This document shows, piece after piece, positions 58,572-64,000 of a DNA stretch of 64,000 bases. The position numbers were made by a program, and so were the translations under genes. The notes under the pieces are model-generated. The model made no database searches, was not told where the DNA came from, and saw only the letters and a list, made by a program, of their open reading frames with translations. The stretch lies in contig USHW01000004.1 of assembly GCA_900554545.1 (NCBI GenBank), forward strand, positions 1 to 64,000, read 5' to 3'. The stretch's first letter is position 1, and the number at the start of each line of letters is the position of its first letter. This DNA is from an uncultured Prevotella sp. Lineage in GTDB: Bacteria; Bacteroidota; Bacteroidia; Bacteroidales; Bacteroidaceae.

Positions 58572-59495
58572 TTATTTGAAAAGCTGTGTAGACAGATACC
58601 GTTCGCCGGTATCGGGCAGCAGGGTGACTATGCGCTTGCCTCTGTTGTCGCTGTTCATGGCCGCTTTCACCGCCGCTGCTACCGCCGCACCCGACGATAT
58701 GCCCACTAATAGCCCCTCGGTGGATGCCACGAGGCGTGCCGTCTGCATGGCTTCGTCGTCTGTAACGGTAATGATGCCGTCAACAACGGTGGCGTCATAG
58801 TTGTCGGGAATGAAGTTCGCGCCTATTCCCTGGATTACGTGTGGCCCGGCAACGCCCTTTGACAGCAGCGGAGATGATGCCGGTTCAACGGCCATAACCT
58901 TTATGTTCGGGTTGTATTCTTTCAGTCTGCGGCCTGTGCCTGACACCGTTCCGCCTGTTCCTACACATGCTATGAACATGTCAATCCGGCCTTCAGTCTG
59001 TTCAAGTATTTCCTTGCCGGTAGTCAGGTAGTGGCAGCGTGGGTTGGCAGGGTTGCTGAACTGGCCGAGTATTACAGAGCCTTCAATCTCACGGTGCAGC
59101 CTTTCCGCCTCGCTTACGGCGGCTGCCATGCCTCCCGATGCAGGCGTAAGGCGCACTTCCGCGCCGTATGCCGCCACGAGTTTGCGCCTCTCTATGCTCA
59201 TTGTTTCGGGCATTGTGAGAATTAGCCGGTAGCCTTTTATGGCGCAAATCATTGCCAGTCCGATGCCGGTGTTTCCGCTGGTAGGCTCTATTACGGTTGC
59301 TCCGGGCTTTAGCCTGCCGCTTTGTTCGGCGTCCTCAATCATCGAAAGGGCAACCCTGTCCTTGACGCTTCCGCCGGGATTGAGCATTTCCACTTTTGCC
59401 ATTATCGGCGTTTCGATGCCGTAATGGTGCGACAACCGCCGCAATTCCATTATGGGTGTGTTGCCGATTAGCCGTAAAACATTGTCGGAAAACAT
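58572..59495 (-). CDS. cysK: Cysteine synthase
   Basis: A 307-aa PLP enzyme making cysteine from O-acetylserine and sulfide. The PLP lysine is Lys45 in NPGGSVKDR. The phosphate-binding loop is VEPTSGNTGIGLA... and GTGGTVSGTGR, and FSNPANP and GIGANFIPDNYD match CysK. Length is normal. It starts 5 bp after ispH ends on the same strand, so they are probably co-transcribed. Confidence 0.93.
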   Translation of the reverse strand: MFSDNVLRLIGNTPIMELRRLSHHYGIETPIMAKVEMLNPGGSVKDRVALSMIEDAEQSGRLKPGATVIEPTSGNTGIGLAMICAIKGYRLILTMPETMSIERRKLVAAYGAEVRLTPASGGMAAAVSEAERLHREIEGSVILGQFSNPANPRCHYLTTGKEILEQTEGRIDMFIACVGTGGTVSGTGRRLKEYNPNIKVMAVEPASSPLLSKGVAGPHVIQGIGANFIPDNYDATVVDGIITVTDDEAMQTARLVASTEGLLVGISSGAAVAAAVKAAMNSDNRGKRIVTLLPDTGERYLSTQLFK

Positions 59496-59500
59496 GGTTT

Positions 59501-60385
59501 TTACTGTTTGGTTTGTTTACGGACGATGGTGTTCCCACCTTTTATTATTTCGTCCCTGCACTGTTCCATGAGCCATTTCGGCGTGCTTGTGGCTCCGCAT
59601 ATACCGACGGTCTCTACACCGGCAAGCCATTCCGGATTGATTTCGGCAGGCTCTTCAATGAGATGGCTGTTAGGGTTTACGCGGCTGCATTCGGCAAACA
59701 GCACGCGGCCGTTGCTGCTTTTGCGGCCGCAGACGAACAGGATGAGGTCATGGCGCATGGCGAACGCGCTGATGGCCGGCATGCGGTTGGCTACTTGGCG
59801 GCATATCGTGTCGAAGCTTCTGAACGTTGCTCCTGGCGCCATGTGCATTTGGATGTAGTCGGTTATGCGGTGAAACTCGTCGAGAGACTTCGTCGTCTGC
59901 GAATAAAGGTATATGTCCCGGGTGAAGTCGAGCTGCTTTACGTCGTCCAGGTCGGCCACGACGACGGCGCGTCCGGCGGTCTGTCCCACGAGGCCGAGCA
60001 CCTCGGCGTGGCCCGGTTTGCCGAAGATTACTATCTGTGCGTCGTTGTTTTCGTCGTGCTTCCGCTTTATCCTGCGCTGCAGTTGGAGCACGACGGGGCA
60101 CGTGGCGTCTATGATTTCGATGTTGTTCCGCTTCGCCAGCTCGTATGTTTCGGGCGGTTCGCCGTGGGCGCGGAGCAGCACTTTCACGCCGTTCAGCCGC
60201 TTCATGTCGTCGTGGTTGATGGTTATCAGCCCCATTTGCCTAAGCCGTTCGCACTCCATTCCGTTGTGTACGATGTCGCCGAGGCAGTAAAGCGTCTTTC
60301 CTGCGGCCAGCTCTTCTTCGGCCTTACGTATCGCCGTAGTCACTCCGAAGCAAAATCCGCTGCCGCTGTCAATCTCGATTTGCAT
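59501..60385 (-). CDS. ispH: 4-hydroxy-3-methylbut-2-enyl diphosphate reductase
   Basis: A 294-aa iron-sulfur enzyme giving IPP and DMAPP in the last step of the MEP isoprenoid pathway. The conserved Cys ligands appear in SGFCFGV (Cys12), DATCPVV and GICGATSTP. The substrate-binding stretches IVHNGMECERL and RAHGEPP (for RAHG) are present. The gene overlaps neither neighbour: 21 bp after meaB and 5 bp before cysK. Confidence 0.94.
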   Translation of the reverse strand: MQIEIDSGSGFCFGVTTAIRKAEEELAAGKTLYCLGDIVHNGMECERLRQMGLITINHDDMKRLNGVKVLLRAHGEPPETYELAKRNNIEIIDATCPVVLQLQRRIKRKHDENNDAQIVIFGKPGHAEVLGLVGQTAGRAVVVADLDDVKQLDFTRDIYLYSQTTKSLDEFHRITDYIQMHMAPGATFRSFDTICRQVANRMPAISAFAMRHDLILFVCGRKSSNGRVLFAECSRVNPNSHLIEEPAEINPEWLAGVETVGICGATSTPKWLMEQCRDEIIKGGNTIVRKQTKQ

Positions 60386-60406
60386 TGTGAGTGTTTTGTT
60401 TTTCCG

Positions 60407-61516
60407 TTATGACTGACTTGACTCTTTGGCGTTGAAATAGCTTTCCAACAGCTCGTTTGCTGCTGCGAAGCTTGTGCGGCGGCCGTCCAATACCGAGCGT
60501 TCGGCTGCCTGCAACCGTTCCTGTATTGACGGATTGTTGTAGAAATGACCGCGAAGTTGCTCGTTGATGGTTTCGTACATCCAGTATTTGCTTTGCTCGT
60601 TGCGCCGGTAATCGAAGTATCCGTTGCCCTTGACAAAGGTGAAATACTCATACACCATGTCCCATATCTCCTTTATTCCGGTGCCGTAAAAGCCGCTGTA
60701 ACACAACACCTTGGGTTGCCATCCGCTGTCAGACGGCGGAAAGAAGTGCAGCGCATTGCGGAAGTTTCGTGCCGCCAAGTGGCATTTGTCGACGTTTTCG
60801 CCGTCGCATTTGTTGATTATTATGCCGTCGGATATTTCCATGATGCCGCGCTTTATGCCCTGAAGTTCGTCGCCGGTGCCGGCAAGCTGGATGAGCAGGA
60901 AGAAGTCAACCATCGAGTGGCAGGCCGTCTCGCTCTGTCCGACACCTACCGTCTCGACGAAAATCTTGTCGTAACCGGCGGCCTCACAGAGTATTATAGT
61001 CTCCCTCGTCTTGCGCGCTACGCCGCCCAATGAGCCTGCGGTAGGGCTGGGACGGATGAACGCATCTTCCCTGACCGACAGCTTTTCCATGCGCGTCTTG
61101 TCGCCGAGGATGCTGCCTTTTGAGCGTTCCGAACTCGGGTCGATTGCCAAAACGGCGAGCTTTCCGCCTGTACGGTCGAGCACGTGGAGGCCGAACTGGT
61201 CGATGGATGTGCTCTTGCCTGCTCCCGGTACGCCGCTTATGCCTATGCGGATGGAGTTCCCGCTGTGCGGAAGACACTTCTCTATGACTTCCTGCGCCTT
61301 TGCGTAATGGTCGGGGTTCACGCTTTCAATCAGCGTCACCGCCTGGCTAAGCACCGTCACGTTGCCCTTCAGGATGCCTTCAACGATTTCCCCTACCGTC
61401 ATCTCACGCCGCTTGTAGCGTCCGCGGTTGAGGTAAGGATTCACGGTTGAGGGCTGTTCCACGCCGGCGTTTACCGTCAGCCCCTTGTATTCTTTGCTGT
61501 TTTCGGGATGTTCCAT
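60407..61516 (-). CDS. meaB: Methylmalonyl-CoA mutase-associated GTPase MeaB
   Basis: A 369-aa ArgK/MeaB-type G3E GTPase that protects and reloads B12-dependent methylmalonyl-CoA mutase. The P-loop is ISGVPGAGKST; DPSSERSKGSILGDKTRM, VETVGVGQSE and NKCDGEN are the G3E switch and base motifs. The mutase itself is not in the window. It lies between DUF1573 and ispH on the same strand. Confidence 0.93.
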   Translation of the reverse strand: MEHPENSKEYKGLTVNAGVEQPSTVNPYLNRGRYKRREMTVGEIVEGILKGNVTVLSQAVTLIESVNPDHYAKAQEVIEKCLPHSGNSIRIGISGVPGAGKSTSIDQFGLHVLDRTGGKLAVLAIDPSSERSKGSILGDKTRMEKLSVREDAFIRPSPTAGSLGGVARKTRETIILCEAAGYDKIFVETVGVGQSETACHSMVDFFLLIQLAGTGDELQGIKRGIMEISDGIIINKCDGENVDKCHLAARNFRNALHFFPPSDSGWQPKVLCYSGFYGTGIKEIWDMVYEYFTFVKGNGYFDYRRNEQSKYWMYETINEQLRGHFYNNPSIQERLQAAERSVLDGRRTSFAAANELLESYFNAKESSQS

Positions 61517-61532
61517 GTTCGTGTCTTTTTTG

Positions 61533-62597
61533 TCATTGTTTGACGTTTACGTGTATCACCACTTTCGACTTGTTGGGGTCGTTGGTTATCATCAGTACGC
61601 GAGGCTTGCTCCTTGCGTTTTTAAGGAGCTTGCGGTAAGCCGTTATTTTAATCTTGGCCGACTCTCCGGGGTCGAGCCTTGACTTGTTCAGGCGCACCTT
61701 CAAGCCTGTTGTGAACATCTGCATCGAGCTTATTGTTAGCCTGCTGCGTCCCTGGTTTTCTATCGTTATAATGCCGCTCTTGTGGTCTTTGCCCTCGAAA
61801 GAGCCGAGGTCGAGCGTTTCGGTTGACAGTTTCATCACCGGCGCGTTGAGCCTCTGCGTCTCAGACATGTTCCTGAATTCAGGCAGGAGTACGGCCGAAA
61901 TGGAGATTTCCTTGTCGTCGCTCACCTTGTCGCCGGGGAACATTCCGAGGTAGACTGACGATTGTGTCAGGCCGTAGCTGCGCAGTTTCATTGAGTTGAG
62001 TGTGAACGTTGCCACTCCTGTACGGCCCGGAGCGATGGTTTCGGGCGAAACCGTTGCGCTGATGTAATTGGGCAGGTGCATCACCACGGGAGTTACACTC
62101 TCGCTGCCGCTGTTGATGATGTGGATTTTCTCGACCGGCGTTTCGCCGAGGTTTACGTCGTCAAACTCAATGTTGTTCTTGTCTGTGCGGACGCTGCCAA
62201 GCGTATAGTCATAGACGCCCGAATAGTCGGCAAGATGGTCAACCACCACTCCTTTCATCGTAAGGTAGAACGGCCTGTCCGACGCGTTGCTGTAAATCGC
62301 CGCCTCTTTGTAGAAGTGTCCCATCTGCCGGGCGTCGAACGTCACCTCGACGGTGAAGTTGTCGCCCTTGGCTATGGTGCCTTTCGGATATTCGGCAACC
62401 ACGCAGTCGCAGCTGGTCCGCACCGTGTCGATTGTCAGTTCGCTGCCTTTGTTGCGCAGTTCGAACTTCACAGTGACGGGCGTTTCGTACATCACGCTGC
62501 CGCAGTCGATTACTTCCTGCTTCGCCGAGATGCGTTGTGCCGACACACCCAATGATACAAAAGCCAGAAGAACGGCCGATATTGCTTTTTTGTTCAT
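61533..62597 (-). CDS. DUF1573-domain exported protein
   Basis: A 354-aa protein with a signal peptide (residues 1-20, cleavage near VSAQ) and repeated immunoglobulin-like DUF1573 segments (VKFELRNKGSELTIDTVRTS then CDCVVAEYPKGTI, and ENQGRSRLTISSMQMF). Typical of ASPM-SPD-2-Hydin-type modules in Bacteroidota. Function unknown, probably periplasmic. It lies 17 bp before meaB and 18 bp after the macroglobulin gene. Confidence 0.88.
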   Translation of the reverse strand: MNKKAISAVLLAFVSLGVSAQRISAKQEVIDCGSVMYETPVTVKFELRNKGSELTIDTVRTSCDCVVAEYPKGTIAKGDNFTVEVTFDARQMGHFYKEAAIYSNASDRPFYLTMKGVVVDHLADYSGVYDYTLGSVRTDKNNIEFDDVNLGETPVEKIHIINSGSESVTPVVMHLPNYISATVSPETIAPGRTGVATFTLNSMKLRSYGLTQSSVYLGMFPGDKVSDDKEISISAVLLPEFRNMSETQRLNAPVMKLSTETLDLGSFEGKDHKSGIITIENQGRSRLTISSMQMFTTGLKVRLNKSRLDPGESAKIKITAYRKLLKNARSKPRVLMITNDPNKSKVVIHVNVKQ

Positions 62598-62615
62598 TGT
62601 TTCCCTTGTCTTGTT

Positions 62616-64000
62616 TTATTTAATTTCAACCGACTGTGAAGCCGCCCTTGCCGAGTATTCCGGCGCGTAAGCGCATGAAGCGGTGCATGTTCCGGTCTCA
62701 TAGCGGCCTGCGCGGTCGATGTAGTATTCAGTTTCTATCACGTGCGTGCCTTTGCTCATGCGGTCGTAATAATAATATGTGGCGTTGTCCTTCGGTGCGC
62801 AGTAGTAGCCGCGGCGGTATCCGCTGAGCTGGCCTACGGGTTCCATGCAGGCCGCGCGCTTGTCTTTCACTTGCACGTAGTCATAGTCGCGGTCGGCATT
62901 TATGGTGATGCGCACGGTCACGCGGTCGCCCACTTTCAGGTTGGTTGCAGGCCGTCCGTTTTCGTCGAGGATTTCCCTCGTCACGCGAAAGGCGGCATTT
63001 GAGCTTTCAATTGATGACGTTTTGCACAGCGATTGACCGTATATTGCGCCCCAAGAGGTGCCCTTTGATAACTTGTTGGCTGTGAAGGTGTTACCGCCCT
63101 CATAATCGGTTGTTGTCTTGACGTAGCCCAAACCGGCTGTGGCCTGCGGCAGGTCGAGCTTCTTGCCGTCAACGGAGAGCGTCGTTTCTTCCTTGCCGTC
63201 AAGCTCCGTCATGTTTCCGTCGAGGAATGCGTAGACGGCATTCACGTTGTTGAACGGCGTGTCCCATGCCTGAACGCGCTTCTGCATGAGCAGCCAGCGC
63301 CTCATTTCTTCAATGCTTTTGGCGTAGCCCTGCTCGTCGACAAGCTTCATTGCTTCAATCGCTGCGACCTGTGTCGGTATGCGGTAGTCGAACCAGCTGT
63401 AGCCTGAACGCGGAGAGTCGTAGTAGCGTCCCATCTCTTCCGTAGCCACGGTGTACTCGTCAAGGCTCTTGATGTATTCGCCTGCGCGCTGCGTTTCGCC
63501 GTGTTTCGCCAGCACGACAGCCATCAGTGCCTTGTAATACAGGTTCAAAACGGCATTGTTCTCCTTCAGGCTTTCAAGTATATAGTTGGCTGCCTCTTTC
63601 TCTTTGGCTGAAAGTTGTCTGCCGTTCAGTGCGCAGATGTACAGGTAGTGAACGCTGTTGTCAACGAATACTATGGGCGTTGCGTCCTTGTCCTTGCGCT
63701 CCTTCAGCTCCTCGTATTCCTCAACCAGCTTGTTGCCGAGGAACTTCATCGCGTGGTTTATCATGTCCTGCGTGTCCGCCTGCTTGCCGGTCATCTTGTC
63801 TAAGCGCACAAGTGTTTCGGTTACTGCTGCCGTGAGGGTTACCGAACCGTAGCGCATCCCCGGCCACCAGCACCACGAACCGTCCTCCTTACTTTGCAGT
63901 TTGCTTAGCTTTTCGAGCGTGGTCGAGAGGTTGTTGGCCAGCGTAGAGCTGTCAAAATAGTTCGCCAGCATCTGCTTCTGGTCGCTTTCGCGTTCGGCAT
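62616..64000 (-). CDS. Alpha-2-macroglobulin family protein, C-terminal part
   Basis: The 3' 461 codons of a gene that continues beyond the window edge; the frame is open to base 64000 (reading AERESDQKQ before MLANYFDS). The visible part has the alpha-helical toroid region (WCWWPGMRYGSVTLTAAVTETLV, YSWFDYRIPTQVAAIEAMKL) and the C-terminal receptor-like domain (VGDRVTVRITINADRDYDYV, then ACMEPVG and GTHVIETEYYIDRAGRY). Bacterial macroglobulins trap proteases in the periplasm. The bait and any thioester region lie outside the window. Confidence 0.88.
   Translation of the reverse strand, partial: AERESDQKQMLANYFDSSTLANNLSTTLEKLSKLQSKEDGSWCWWPGMRYGSVTLTAAVTETLVRLDKMTGKQADTQDMINHAMKFLGNKLVEEYEELKERKDKDATPIVFVDNSVHYLYICALNGRQLSAKEKEAANYILESLKENNAVLNLYYKALMAVVLAKHGETQRAGEYIKSLDEYTVATEEMGRYYDSPRSGYSWFDYRIPTQVAAIEAMKLVDEQGYAKSIEEMRRWLLMQKRVQAWDTPFNNVNAVYAFLDGNMTELDGKEETTLSVDGKKLDLPQATAGLGYVKTTTDYEGGNTFTANKLSKGTSWGAIYGQSLCKTSSIESSNAAFRVTREILDENGRPATNLKVGDRVTVRITINADRDYDYVQVKDKRAACMEPVGQLSGYRRGYYCAPKDNATYYYYDRMSKGTHVIETEYYIDRAGRYETGTCTASCAYAPEYSARAASQSVEIK

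Noticed and set aside
59396..60412. 338-codon plus-strand frame opposite ispH
   Set aside because: Antisense shadow of ispH; no family features.

Overview
The window reads as a chromosomal segment of a Bacteroidota bacterium, most likely Prevotellaceae. The evidence is: promoters of the TTTG-N19-TAnnTTTG type, type IX secretion (T9SS) sorting tails, a TPR/AraC-type regulator, lipid A 3-O-deacylase-like and carboxynorspermidine genes, and long repeat-filled intergenic gaps. Coding DNA is moderately GC-rich. No rRNA, tRNA, CRISPR array or insertion sequence was recognised.

Layout. 0.3-4.7 kb, minus strand: etfB, a four-helix S23-family protein, etfA and an acyl-CoA dehydrogenase. 4.9-13.8 kb: META lipoprotein, dnaG (with a foreign-looking AT-rich patch), cardiolipin synthase, EamA transporters, a response regulator/histidine kinase pair. 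14-20.4 kb: DUF362 protein, secreted hydrolase, cyclophilin-like lipoprotein, flavodoxin-like reductase, lpxB, surE. 20.5-26.8 kb, plus strand: parA, parB, DUF5683, LysM lytic transglycosylase, rel. 27-30.2 kb: pectinesterase, yjbQ, MerR regulator and a RelE-type toxin-antitoxin pair. 30.5-35.3 kb: a 1209-aa double ABC exporter with a TetR regulator. 35.5-42 kb: two T9SS-type surface proteins (one broken by a TGA) and a TPR-AraC regulator broken by a frameshift. 42.4-46 kb: AAA ATPase, PagL-like deacylase, lipoprotein. 46.4-53.6 kb: DUF6621 protein, carboxynorspermidine dehydrogenase, recA, SprT-like protease, XRE regulator, alaS. 54-57.5 kb: SMR exporter, a tripartite hipB-hipS-hipT module, two PepSY-like proteins. 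57.7-64 kb, minus strand: SGNH hydrolase, cysK, ispH, meaB, DUF1573 protein and the 3' part of an alpha-2-macroglobulin gene running off the window.

Two things stand out. First, nearly every gap longer than about 200 bp holds an array of 15-bp near-palindromes (type AAAAGGCCGTCTTTT) repeated at exactly 22-bp intervals with variable 7-bp spacers. Several arrays are capped on one side by a conserved unit of about 29 bp in the same register. Other gaps hold inverted repeats whose arms are built from one short repeated word. Second, the hipBST module is preceded by a pair of 18-bp palindromes 41 bp apart. The same pair, with the same spacing, recurs 8.5 kb away upstream of the deacylase/lipoprotein operon, suggesting that HipB also controls an envelope operon.

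All calls come from reading the sequence. Family assignments rest on remembered motifs and were not checked by a search.
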